Shown here piece by piece: positions 17,357 through 26,194 of a DNA stretch of 64,000 bases (positions within the stretch are counted from its first letter, which is position 1; each line of letters opens with the position of its first letter). The position numbers and the translations under genes are program-made. Below the pieces are notes generated by a model. It ran no database searches and was not told where the DNA came from. It was given only the letters and a program-made list of their open reading frames with translations. This DNA is from Nocardiopsis sp. JB363 (lineage in GTDB: Bacteria; Actinomycetota; Actinomycetes; Streptosporangiales; Streptosporangiaceae): contig NZ_FRFF01000002.1 in the NCBI RefSeq assembly GCF_900143625.1, positions 1 through 64,000 of the forward strand. The letters run 5' to 3'.

Positions 17357-20300
17357 ATGCCTCTTCCCCTCCCCACCGATCCCTCGACGTCGACCCTGTA
17401 CCTGGACTGGGCCAAGGCGCACGCCCCCGAACACGCGCCTCAGGTCGGCGACATCCTCGACCTCCTCGACGAACGGTTGCACGAGAGGCGGCGCAAACCC
17501 GAGTACGTGCGAGAACACATGGAGGCCCACCTGAGCGAGTCCGGGCTGCCGAAGGAGCACGCCCCCTGGTTGCTGGACACGATCGCCCACCGTCTGTTCG
17601 ACTCCTCGGGCAGGCACGCCACCACCGCCTACCTGCGGGCCCGCACGGTGGAGGCCGAACACGGGCTCACCCTGGACTCGCACCACACGGTGGAGAACGC
17701 CCTGCTGTTCGCCCGCCAAGGCCTGCTTCCCTCCTCGGAGGTCAAGGAACAGCAGCGCAGGCTGGCCGCGCTCCTCCCCCCGGATGAGGCGCACCGGGAG
17801 TTCGTCCGTTTCCTCGACGCCTGGGCCGCCGGAAGCAGAGCGGTGGTGGCCGGCGTCATGTACCCCTACGCTCGTGCTTCGGTGGGACTGTCGGCCCCAG
17901 CCGACCTGGTCACCCGGGTGCGCGTCTCGGTCAAGGCACTGGGTCTGGACGCCCACTCCACCACGCGGGAGATCTCCCATGTCCTCGGCCGGGTCCTGGC
18001 GGCCCTCCCCGGCACCCCCGTATCCGACGGACTCCTGGACAAGGCCGCACAGGTCTTCGCCCAGATCCCGCCCGCACCCGAGCACCGGGCCGGGATCGCG
18101 AAGCTCTTCCCCAACACCGTCACCGACGGCGCCACCTGGCTACGGCTGTTGGAGAGCAGCGGCATCGCCGACGCCATGGTCGAAGGCGAGGTCCGCCCCG
18201 AAGGCGGGTACTCCGCCTGGCTTTCCAAGTTCCACCACATGTACTGCTATCGGTGGGTGGGCCAGGGGGTGACGCGGCAGAAGCTCCCGGAGGAACTGTT
18301 CACCCTGCTGCCCCGTCTCGCCCCACGGATCCGGGCCGAGAACACCCCGGTGCGCATGCGCGAAGGCAGGTACCGGCACTCACAACTGGAAGATCGCCTG
18401 CTCATCGTCTGCGACGACCACGAGATCCAGGTGGACGTGAACGAGGAGACGGCGCGTTCGATCCGGCAGTTCGCCCACCGGGCCCGCCACCCGCGCCGGA
18501 CCCCCGATCCCACCCTGGTCAAGGCGGTGGAGGGGATGCTGCGAACTCTGCGCACCGCGCCCCTGGGCGAGGTCGAGCAGGCCCTGGCCCACCTCGACCT
18601 GCGTCTCACCCACTTCGTGATGGACACGTTGGACGGACTCCCGAAGGCTTTGGAGGGCCTCGACCTTGCCGAGCCCTTGGCCCGCACCCTGAGGTTCGGC
18701 GTCCCCGCCGAGTACACATGGCCGGCCTTCGAGGAGGCGGTCGCCGAGGTGGGGGCCCGCCCGGGAGGGGTGCTCGGAATGACCTCCACCTGGCCGGTGC
18801 TCACCGTCTACGGTCGGGACACCGCCGTCGCCGTGGACCACCGGGGACGGCGCGACTCCCGCACGTTCGGTCTGGCGGAAGAGGCCGCGAAGCACGCCGT
18901 GCACTATGTGGGCGGGGACTTCCTGGTGTCCTGGGTGCACCGTGACGACGCCCACCGGCGTGGGTCGGAACCGGCACGGGCGTTCTGGTGTTCGTCCCCC
19001 GACGACGTGTTCGACGCGGGCACGGACCCCGGCCTGTTCTACTCCGGCACGGCGCACCGCTACGACCTGGGACTGACCCTCCAAAGCCCGGACGGGGGCC
19101 GCTACGACGCCGGACGTGTCCTGCGTCCCGGGGACCGCACCGGGATCGCGTACGCGGCCGACCACGCCACCGACGGCATCCGGGTGTGGGGCGACGGGGA
19201 CCGGTGGTTCGACGGCGCCACCGAACTCGACCCCGCCACCGGTGCCGCGTTGGAACCCTCCAGCCCCGACTTCCTCCTCCCGGACGCGCGCCTGGACTAC
19301 GTGGACTACCTGGACACCCGCCTGCACCTGATCCACCTTCCCGACGGAGTGACGGACTCACCGTTGGGCGCCCGGGACGGACTCGCGGGTGCCCGTGTGG
19401 TGTGGCTCGGACCGGGCGAGGAAAGGCCCGACCGGTACCTGCGCTACGCCGAACGCGCCCTTGAGGGGACGGACGGTCGCCGGGCGCCCTTCGACGAGCA
19501 GCGGGACCTCACGTACTGGGGTGTCCTGCGCATGCCCGACAACCCCACCGAAGCGCTGCTCGCCTTCCGGTGGCAGCCGGGGCACACCGTGATCCAGTGC
19601 CGGGACACTACCGACGACACCTTGTTGTGGGAGACCTGGGCCTACCCGAAGGGCGGACTGGAACACCTCGACGCCGTGGGGCGGCGTTCCTTCATGCCCC
19701 CACCGGCCTTCTGGCATTTCCTCACCCCGCGCGACCCGGGGTCCAGCCGAGCCCTGCGCACGCTGGACACCGACACGGCCCGACGGCTCGTCGAGGTGGC
19801 GCTCGCCGCCCCGGTCCCCGAGGACCCCGCACCACAGGTGGCCCTGCCCGAGATCGCCGAACAGGCGGCCCAGGCCCGGGGTGAGGCGGTGCGGGAGTGC
19901 CTGCCGCGTCTCCTTCCCGGGGTCACCGAACCGGCCGTCGCCGAGGGTGTGGTCCAGACCGTGCTCTGGGCCGCCGAACTCCGGCTCGGGGTGACCCGGA
20001 TGGCCGACCGCACCGCCCGGATCCGCTCCGGGACACCGCCGCGCGCCACCGGCGAGGCCGAGGACCGGAACCTGGCCGACGCCTTGTCCGGGCTCGTCCC
20101 CGAACAGGTGTTCACGTTCGGGTTCCCCCAGCACCCGAACATGGTGACCGCCTTTGCGGCCGACGGCGCCCGACTGGCGGGCCTGGTCGACGAGGTGGAT
20201 CGACGCCTGGCACCTCCCGGCACCCCGGCCACCTCCTGGACCCACTTCCTCGGTCTGGTCGACGCGATCATGTGGCGGCTGGCCACCGGGGCCGAGACGG

Positions 20301-22069
20301 GCAAGCGAGGAGAGGCCCTGGTCGCGCTCTTGAGCGCCTGGGCCGAACAGCCGTTCGCCGAACAGGGGACGGAGTGGGCGGTCGGCTCCGCCACCGGCAC
20401 CGCCCTCGCGCCGCTCCTGGCCCAGGGACGAGCGGTGATCACCGACCCGCCGGCGCGGGAGCAGCGCTCCGCGAACGCCACCATCCCGCACTGGTCCGGT
20501 CGATACCGGCCGGAGACCCTGTACACCTACCTGCGCGTGGGGTCCGCTCCCGTTCCCGAAGACGCCGTCGACGAACGGGTGATCCGGGTGGAGCGCGACG
20601 AGGCCGCGCGACTGCGCCGTTTCCTGGAACTGCTGGACCGCGACGGCCCGGTCACGGCCGAACCCACAGCGGTCAAGACCTTCCAGCAGCGCACCAAGGC
20701 CATGGGGGCGCTCGCCGCGTTCGTCCTCTCCGGTCAGATGGGGCGTAAGGACCCGGTGTTCCCGCTGAGCAAGGGCGCCCTGACCGAGTACCGCAAGACC
20801 GGGGCGAAGCTGCCGGCCGAGTCCGTCGCGCGACTGCTCGGGGCGGGTATGCCGGACGACCCGGCCGACCTGTGGCGGCCCGGGGGCATGGTCGACGCCG
20901 CCGAACGCATGGCTCGGGTATGGGTGGAACTCCTCGGGGTCAAACCCACCAAGCCACGGACCCCGGAGCTGTCGACCCTGATCGAAAGGGACCTGGGCTT
21001 GGCGGCGGAGTGGACCCGTGAGCTCACCGCTCCGGCCGAGGTCGACACCGCCGGCTGGGCCCGTTCCCTGGCCTTGGACGATCGCGACGGGGTACAGGTC
21101 CGGGAGGCCCGGACCGGGGACCAGGTCCACTTCTTCGACAAGCATCGAGCCCGCCCCTACCTGAACACCGCGACCCTGCTGGCCTGGGCGCTGACCGAGC
21201 TCCCGGTGGGCGATCCCGGCCGGGCCGGGGTCGCCGACCTGTACGAGCGAATGACGGAGTCGCTACGTTCCGGCGAGCTGTACGTCCCCTTGGGCGTGCC
21301 CCTGCGTCCCGCGACGTTGGCGGCGTGGGCGGAGGCGGCGGGGGCGACCCCTGTCCGGGTCGGCTCCGAGGGTGTGTTCGAACCCGGCTGCGGCCAGGCC
21401 CTCCGAAGCGACGGGGTCCTCGTTCTCCCCGAGGGACCGGAGGCGTACAGATGGCCCGACCCCCTGTTGTCGACCTCGCACCTGTTCGACCCCGAGTCGT
21501 TCGAGCGGTCCATCCGTGTCCTCGACGACCTGGAAATGGACTGGCTCGCCCTGGTGGTGCGACAGGCCGGGGTGGTCTGCGGCGGTGGGCTGGCGCGCAT
21601 GGTCGAACGTGCCGCCGCCACCCCGGTGCCCGCCGGCCGGTTCGAGACCGACCCACGGGTGAGCGTGCCCGGCCTGGTGGCGGAGGTGTCCGCGAAGCTC
21701 GATCTGGACACCGACGCCGTCGCCCTCTACCTGCAGCTACTCACCCTGGCCCACCCCACCGACCGACGGGTGCGCCGGTGGAACGGTTGGACCGCGTCCC
21801 AGCACTCCGAGGCCGCCGAAACGCTCGTGGAACGCGGACTCGTGCTGCGCGGCGAACGTCCCAGGGCCGGGCGCACGCTCTTCCTGCCCGGTGAGTGGAC
21901 CGAGCTGAAGGCACCGTTCCCACCCATGGAGTCGGCCAAGATCGCCACCCACCTGATCTGGGTGGACCGCAAGAAACAGGGCCGGGGACCCTTCACCCGG
22001 GCGCTGCCGGTCGCTCCCCCGCACGAGATGTTCGCCCAGGCCTGGCGGACCGGGGCCACGACCGACTGA
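17357..22069 (+). CDS. very large (1570 aa) uncharacterised protein
   Basis: A single continuous 1570-residue frame with strong GC3 bias throughout. It has no signal peptide and no membrane spans, and I see no Walker, HTH or protease motif. The N-terminal 330 residues are helical. A middle part (about 470-760) is beta-rich with repeated strands such as RVWGDGDRWFDG, like a propeller. The C-terminal 800 residues are mixed helical with Trp-rich pieces. It recalls the very large cytosolic proteins that accompany MoxR/vWA ternary systems, but no MoxR or vWA gene is nearby, so this is only a suggestion. No convincing ribosome binding site precedes the ATG. Two strong hairpins follow the stop. Confidence 0.88.
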   Translation: MPLPLPTDPSTSTLYLDWAKAHAPEHAPQVGDILDLLDERLHERRRKPEYVREHMEAHLSESGLPKEHAPWLLDTIAHRLFDSSGRHATTAYLRARTVEAEHGLTLDSHHTVENALLFARQGLLPSSEVKEQQRRLAALLPPDEAHREFVRFLDAWAAGSRAVVAGVMYPYARASVGLSAPADLVTRVRVSVKALGLDAHSTTREISHVLGRVLAALPGTPVSDGLLDKAAQVFAQIPPAPEHRAGIAKLFPNTVTDGATWLRLLESSGIADAMVEGEVRPEGGYSAWLSKFHHMYCYRWVGQGVTRQKLPEELFTLLPRLAPRIRAENTPVRMREGRYRHSQLEDRLLIVCDDHEIQVDVNEETARSIRQFAHRARHPRRTPDPTLVKAVEGMLRTLRTAPLGEVEQALAHLDLRLTHFVMDTLDGLPKALEGLDLAEPLARTLRFGVPAEYTWPAFEEAVAEVGARPGGVLGMTSTWPVLTVYGRDTAVAVDHRGRRDSRTFGLAEEAAKHAVHYVGGDFLVSWVHRDDAHRRGSEPARAFWCSSPDDVFDAGTDPGLFYSGTAHRYDLGLTLQSPDGGRYDAGRVLRPGDRTGIAYAADHATDGIRVWGDGDRWFDGATELDPATGAALEPSSPDFLLPDARLDYVDYLDTRLHLIHLPDGVTDSPLGARDGLAGARVVWLGPGEERPDRYLRYAERALEGTDGRRAPFDEQRDLTYWGVLRMPDNPTEALLAFRWQPGHTVIQCRDTTDDTLLWETWAYPKGGLEHLDAVGRRSFMPPPAFWHFLTPRDPGSSRALRTLDTDTARRLVEVALAAPVPEDPAPQVALPEIAEQAAQARGEAVRECLPRLLPGVTEPAVAEGVVQTVLWAAELRLGVTRMADRTARIRSGTPPRATGEAEDRNLADALSGLVPEQVFTFGFPQHPNMVTAFAADGARLAGLVDEVDRRLAPPGTPATSWTHFLGLVDAIMWRLATGAETGKRGEALVALLSAWAEQPFAEQGTEWAVGSATGTALAPLLAQGRAVITDPPAREQRSANATIPHWSGRYRPETLYTYLRVGSAPVPEDAVDERVIRVERDEAARLRRFLELLDRDGPVTAEPTAVKTFQQRTKAMGALAAFVLSGQMGRKDPVFPLSKGALTEYRKTGAKLPAESVARLLGAGMPDDPADLWRPGGMVDAAERMARVWVELLGVKPTKPRTPELSTLIERDLGLAAEWTRELTAPAEVDTAGWARSLALDDRDGVQVREARTGDQVHFFDKHRARPYLNTATLLAWALTELPVGDPGRAGVADLYERMTESLRSGELYVPLGVPLRPATLAAWAEAAGATPVRVGSEGVFEPGCGQALRSDGVLVLPEGPEAYRWPDPLLSTSHLFDPESFERSIRVLDDLEMDWLALVVRQAGVVCGGGLARMVERAAATPVPAGRFETDPRVSVPGLVAEVSAKLDLDTDAVALYLQLLTLAHPTDRRVRRWNGWTASQHSEAAETLVERGLVLRGERPRAGRTLFLPGEWTELKAPFPPMESAKIATHLIWVDRKKQGRGPFTRALPVAPPHEMFAQAWRTGATTD

Positions 22070-22091
22070 CAGAGAGCCGACCGACGGAGAA

Positions 22092-22124
22092 GGGCCGGGC
22101 CGTGTTCCCTCAACGGCCCGGCCC
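22092..22124. terminator. hairpin terminator 1
   Basis: A perfect 12-bp stem (GGGCCGGGCCGT / ACGGCCCGGCCC) with a 9-base loop, directly after the 1570-residue protein gene and before a second hairpin. Confidence 0.8.
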
Positions 22125-22127
22125 CGG

Positions 22128-22158
22128 GTGGGCTCCCCACGGCGGGTGGGGAGCCCAC
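22128..22158. terminator. hairpin terminator 2
   Basis: A perfect 13-bp stem (GTGGGCTCCCCAC / GTGGGGAGCCCAC) with a 5-base loop, three bases after the first hairpin. The pair separates two convergent genes and can stop transcription from both sides. Confidence 0.82.
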
Positions 22159-22170
22159 GTTCGATGAGTG

Positions 22171-22830
22171 TCACTCGACGTCGGCCGAGACCAGGGCACG
22201 CCAGGTGACCTCACCGGTCAGCCCGTCGACGCAGGCCGCCTCGCTGACGCTCACCTGGTCGCACACCTGGTCGGACTGGAACCGGGTCACGTTCAGCTTG
22301 GTGATCTCGCCGTACTGCCCGTCCAGCTGGGTCGAATCCAGGTACCCGTGGTCGATGAGCATGGATTGCAGGGCGTAGACGCCGGGACCGCTGTCACCCG
22401 TGTCGTAATAGTCACGGCTGTTCCCGGGCCCCCACGAGACGCCGTCCTGGAACTGGATGTCGGAGAAGTGCTGCCACATCTCCTCCTTGAGTTCCCCGTG
22501 CTCACCGAGGTCCTTGTCGTCCTGGTAGCCGAGCAGGACCTCCTCGATCTCCGGGTTCCAGGTGTTGGTCGAGTCCTGGTCCCAGTACGGGTCACCGCTC
22601 GGGTCGGGCTGGGCGTGCAGGAGGGTCGTCGCCACCCAGATGTTGTTGTGCGTCTCGCCGTCGGCCGGGTACTCGGGCCAGGGCCGCTCCATGATCTCGG
22701 GAGCGTCGGCGGGGGCGATCGGTTCGTCGTCGGCCAGGGCCGTGGAGGCGGTGAGCGTGCCACCTCCGATGAACGCGGCGGTCAGCAGGGCCACGCCGGA
22801 GATCTTCGTGAACTTGGAAATGCCACCCAT
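22171..22830 (-). CDS. secreted peptidoglycan-binding-like protein
   Basis: A 219-residue exported protein. A Sec signal peptide (positively charged start, then ISGVALLTAAFIGGGTLTAS) ends at a likely ALA site around residue 32. An acidic mature part follows, and the C-terminal 70 residues fit a PG_binding_1 fold: VYALQSMLIDHGYL, DGQYGEITKLNVTRFQ and a final GEVTWRALV. Two cysteines in this part may form a disulfide. The ATG at 22830 has GGGGGAA seven bases upstream and begins the signal peptide, so the 41-residue extension was dropped. Confidence 0.85.
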   Translation of the reverse strand: MGGISKFTKISGVALLTAAFIGGGTLTASTALADDEPIAPADAPEIMERPWPEYPADGETHNNIWVATTLLHAQPDPSGDPYWDQDSTNTWNPEIEEVLLGYQDDKDLGEHGELKEEMWQHFSDIQFQDGVSWGPGNSRDYYDTGDSGPGVYALQSMLIDHGYLDSTQLDGQYGEITKLNVTRFQSDQVCDQVSVSEAACVDGLTGEVTWRALVSADVE

Positions 22831-23124
22831 GGACTGTTCCCCCAAATACGTCGTACGGTCCGGGTTCACGTGGTGGGACGCCCTGCCCCGCCGCTCTCGT
22901 TGACCTGCGGTTCCGTACTGACCGTTTCCGGACGATGCCGGCGGACACGTCAACCCGTGACGGTCGAACGTGTCCGTGCGCGCCCGCGCCCGCCGCCCGC
23001 CGCGCGGCCTCGGAGCCGACCCGACCGGCCCTGTTCCGTCAGTCGCCGCCGCATGGACTGGTGTCGGTCGTGGTCGGTCCGTTGGTCGCCCGGACGATCT
23101 TCGGCCTACGCTGAGTCCCGCCCC

Positions 23125-23979
23125 TCAGGAGGTGGTCACCGGTTCTCCGGCCCGGCGCGCCTCGGGGGCATGGGCACCGGTCGAGATGGTCTCGGTGATC
23201 CAGTCGCCGTGGGCGACCGGGTCGGTCAGCACCATCGGGCCCACGCAGGACGGGTCGACGTCGAAGTCACCGTCACCGCTGACCACGCCCGCGAGTTCCC
23301 AGTCGCCCTCCTCGCCCCGCACGACCGGGCCGCCGGAGTCGGAGATGCACATCTGGGCCTCCTCGGTGGGGTGCTCCGAACACAGGTCACCGTCCTCGTC
23401 CATGTCCGCGCACCGGTCGGGTTCGATGACCTCGGTGTCCAGCTGTTGGAGGACGGTGGGCTTCTCCTCCTCACCGAATTCGTCGACCATGCCCCAGCCC
23501 AGTCCTCGCACCGGTGTGCCGGGGGCGGCCGACTCGGCGGCGATGTCGATGGGGGTCTCGTCGACCGGAGCGTCCAACCGGAGCAGGGCCATGTCGTTGT
23601 GCAGCAGGTACTGCGAGATGGGGTAGTCGGGGTCGTCGCTCACGTCTTCGACCTCGTACTCGGGGTGCAGGACGGTCTCGCTCACCTCGCGCTCGCTGCC
23701 GCCACTGCCACGGTCGGTGCTGCCGACCCGCACCGCGATGTTCTCGGCATCGGTGCAGTGCCCCGCCGTCAACACCCATTCTGCGTCCACCAGCGCACCA
23801 CCGCAGTAGTGCTCGCCCTGATCGTTGTAGAGCGCCGTCATGAAGGGGTACTCCTCGGTCGCGTCCGTTCCACCGATGACGGCGTTGGCCGGGGCACTCA
23901 GGGCGATCGCTGCGAGCAGGGCTCCCGCACCGACCGTACCGACACGCGTCCTGATCCGCTTCTCTCGGCTGTGGCTCAT
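23125..23979 (-). CDS. secreted trypsin-like serine protease (S1)
   Basis: A 284-residue extracellular protease. A signal peptide runs to about residue 33 (LSAPANA), and the mature chymotrypsin-like N-terminus is VIGGTDA. The catalytic triad is visible: His74 in LTAGHC, Asp in HNDMALLRL, Ser in CISDSGGPV (the usual Gly of GDSGGP is Ser here). Cysteines flank the His and Ser sites as in trypsins. The mature chain is unusually acidic. The start at 23979 has AAGGG upstream. The gene stands alone, and the next gene upstream is a divergent AraC regulator. Confidence 0.93.
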   Translation of the reverse strand: MSHSREKRIRTRVGTVGAGALLAAIALSAPANAVIGGTDATEEYPFMTALYNDQGEHYCGGALVDAEWVLTAGHCTDAENIAVRVGSTDRGSGGSEREVSETVLHPEYEVEDVSDDPDYPISQYLLHNDMALLRLDAPVDETPIDIAAESAAPGTPVRGLGWGMVDEFGEEEKPTVLQQLDTEVIEPDRCADMDEDGDLCSEHPTEEAQMCISDSGGPVVRGEEGDWELAGVVSGDGDFDVDPSCVGPMVLTDPVAHGDWITETISTGAHAPEARRAGEPVTTS

Positions 23980-24171
23980 TTCTCGACCCTTCGGCGTTGA
24001 TGTCACTTCATTCGCTGTGACAACAAAATTACGGACGGGAACCGGCCGAAACATCGACCGCGGGAACGAGAACGCACACCTACGAAGGTCGGACCGAAAA
24101 CCGGACCAGGGGCTACGGAAGGCCCCGTCCGTCGCCGATCGGACCGGCCTCCGTCATCTAAGATGCGGACC

Positions 24172-25005
24172 ATGGACGGCCTCGCCGACACGGTGGCCCT
24201 CCGGCCGGGGGTCGAGGGCGTCACCGAGGTGTTCCACACCCACATGCGCCGACACGCCTACCCGATGCACACGCACCGGTCCTGGACGCTGCTCATCATC
24301 GACGCCGGTACGGTCCGCTACGACCTGGGGCGACACGAGCACGGGGCGTTGGACCGGACGGTCACCCTGTTGCCGCCGGACGTCCCGCACAACGGCACCC
24401 CGATGACCGAGCAGGGGCTGCGCAAACGGGTGCTGTACCTGGAGCCCGAACAGATCGACCCCGGGCTCGTGGGACGGTCGGTGGACCACCCCATGTTCGA
24501 CGACCTCCTGTTGCGGAACCGCATCCACCTCCTGCACGGGGCGCTGCTGCGGCCCGGTGACGAACTGGAGGCGGAGAGTCGATTGGCCCTGGTCCGCGAA
24601 CGGTTGCGCCTGCACCTGGCCGATTCCGTGGGTCCCGCGCCGCGTCCCGACGACCCCGGGTTGGCCGACGCACTGCGCGACCTCCTCGACGCTCGAACGG
24701 TGCCGGGGCTGACCCTGGCCGAAGCCTCGGCGTCGTTGTACGCCCACCCCACCCACCTGGCACGGGTGTTCACCCGCCGGTTCGGCATGCCCCCGCATCG
24801 CTACCTGGTGGGTCGGCGGGTGGACCTGGCCCGCCGGTTGTTGCTCGACGGGATGGCGCCCAAGGACGTCGCGGCGACCGCGGGGTTTCACGATCAGGCC
24901 CACCTGAACCGGCACTTCACGCGGGTGTTGGGTCTGCCACCGGGACGCTACGCGCGGGCCCGCCGGCCGTCCGGGACGCTCAGCCGTGCATCCGGGCGCC
25001 CTTGA
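24172..25005 (+). CDS. AraC-family transcriptional regulator
   Basis: About 277 residues. The N-terminal cupin-like sensing domain (about 15-100) has the HTHMRRHAYPMHTHRSW pattern of AraC_binding proteins, and the C-terminal 100 residues hold two helix-turn-helix motifs (LTLAEASASLYAHPTHLARVFTRRFGMPPHRYL, then KDVAATAGFHDQAHLNRHFTRVLGLPPGRY). I prefer the ATG at 24172 because TAAGAT lies seven bases before it, which fits a leaderless transcript. An in-frame ATG nine bases upstream is the alternative. Its 3' end overlaps the convergent DUF2000 gene by 26 bases. Confidence 0.92.
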   Translation: MDGLADTVALRPGVEGVTEVFHTHMRRHAYPMHTHRSWTLLIIDAGTVRYDLGRHEHGALDRTVTLLPPDVPHNGTPMTEQGLRKRVLYLEPEQIDPGLVGRSVDHPMFDDLLLRNRIHLLHGALLRPGDELEAESRLALVRERLRLHLADSVGPAPRPDDPGLADALRDLLDARTVPGLTLAEASASLYAHPTHLARVFTRRFGMPPHRYLVGRRVDLARRLLLDGMAPKDVAATAGFHDQAHLNRHFTRVLGLPPGRYARARRPSGTLSRASGRP

Positions 25006-25411
25006 CGATCTTGTCCACCCCGTTCCTCGGTCCGTGCACGGCCATTCCCACCAGGTCGAGGTCGCTCGCCGGCACCGCTCGCACCGCGGCCCGGTTGTCG
25101 TCGTCGTGGCCGGTGCCGAACAGGTCCGAGGTGAACACCGAGAGTTCCACAGCCCGATTCAGGGCGCGGGCGTGGGCCTTGGTGATGGTCTCCTTGTCGG
25201 CCTCGAAGACCAGGAGCGGTTGGCGGAACATCGGCAGGTACCCGTTGCCATCGGCGTCCTCATAGGGTCGCCCGATCAGTTCGGGGACCCGGGTGCCGAG
25301 CCCGCTGACCAGGAAGGCGGTGACGTTGAGCCGCTGCCAGACGGCCAGGTCGTCACGGAGCAGGACGGCGATCTTGGTGTCGAAGCGCACGGGCTTCTCT
25401 GTGGTCTCCAT
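24980..25411 (-). CDS. DUF2000 family protein
   Basis: A 143-residue soluble protein matching the DUF2000 pattern: an N-terminal KIAVLLRDDLAVWQRLNVTAFLVSG, a central YLPMFRQPLLVF and the later LDLVGMAVHGPRNGVDKIVKG. The fold resembles peptidyl-tRNA hydrolase II, and its function is unknown. The second ATG of the frame (25411) is used, seven codons into the longest frame. Converges on and overlaps the AraC gene. Confidence 0.85.
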   Translation of the reverse strand: METTEKPVRFDTKIAVLLRDDLAVWQRLNVTAFLVSGLGTRVPELIGRPYEDADGNGYLPMFRQPLLVFEADKETITKAHARALNRAVELSVFTSDLFGTGHDDDNRAAVRAVPASDLDLVGMAVHGPRNGVDKIVKGARMHG

Positions 25412-25530
25412 GAGGAGATCCTCGCCCCGCACCGGCCCGCGGGTCTTGTACGTTCCGCACCGGTCCAGGTTCCGCTCAGGGAACCACGGGGGTTACCGGT
25501 TCGGGTCCGGAGAGGGTTCTGCACAGGCCT

Positions 25531-26154
25531 CTAAAAAGCACTGTCGAGGCCGATCCCCCGCGCCCACAGCCGGGTGGCGGTCTCCACCACCACGTCGGGG
25601 TCGTGGTCCTCGCCGTACAGGAACAGCATGCGGGCGGTGTGCTCCACCATGCCGCCGAGCATGCTCGCGGTGGCGGGCACGTCGATGTCGGTGGAGGCCA
25701 GCCCCTCCTCTTGGAGCCGTCGTGTGCCCGTGACGATCCGTTCGACGAACAGACCGCGGATCTCCAGGAAGAGGCTGCGGAACTCCGGGTGTCGCGGTGA
25801 GATCTGCTCGATGACCTGCATGATCCGCGCGTTGTCCCGGTAGGCCGCCAGGAACCGTTCGGTGGCGTGGCGGATCCGGTCGACCGGTTCGGTGCCGGTC
25901 GGCGCCGCCGATCGGGCGGCGTCGAACATCTCCCCCGCCACCCCCTTGGCGACCTCGTGGAAGACCGTCTCCTTGGAGTCGAAGTAGGTGTAGAAGCTCC
26001 CGTAGGCGACGCCGGCCCGCCCGGTGATCTGGGCGATCCGAGTGTCCTCGAACCCCTGTTCCTCGAAGACCTCCCGGGCCGCCTGCACGAGGACGCCCCG
26101 TTTACGGCGGCCGCGTTCGGTGGGCGGTCGTCCGGCCCGAGTCCTGGTTCGCAC
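25531..26154 (-). CDS. TetR-family transcriptional regulator
   Basis: A 207-residue TetR regulator. The N-terminal helix-turn-helix (about 17-63) reads RGVLVQAAREVFEEQGFEDTRIAQITGRAGVAYGSFYTYFDSKETVF, and the rest is a helical ligand domain. Start is GTG. It lies 40 bases downstream of the acyl-CoA dehydrogenase gene on the same strand. A TGTT/AACA palindrome before that gene is a likely operator. Such TetR proteins often sense acyl-CoA. Confidence 0.93.
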   Translation of the reverse strand: MRTRTRAGRPPTERGRRKRGVLVQAAREVFEEQGFEDTRIAQITGRAGVAYGSFYTYFDSKETVFHEVAKGVAGEMFDAARSAAPTGTEPVDRIRHATERFLAAYRDNARIMQVIEQISPRHPEFRSLFLEIRGLFVERIVTGTRRLQEEGLASTDIDVPATASMLGGMVEHTARMLFLYGEDHDPDVVVETATRLWARGIGLDSAF

Positions 26155-26194
26155 TGGTCGTCCCCGTCCCTTCGCTCCCCACGAGTCGGTCCGG

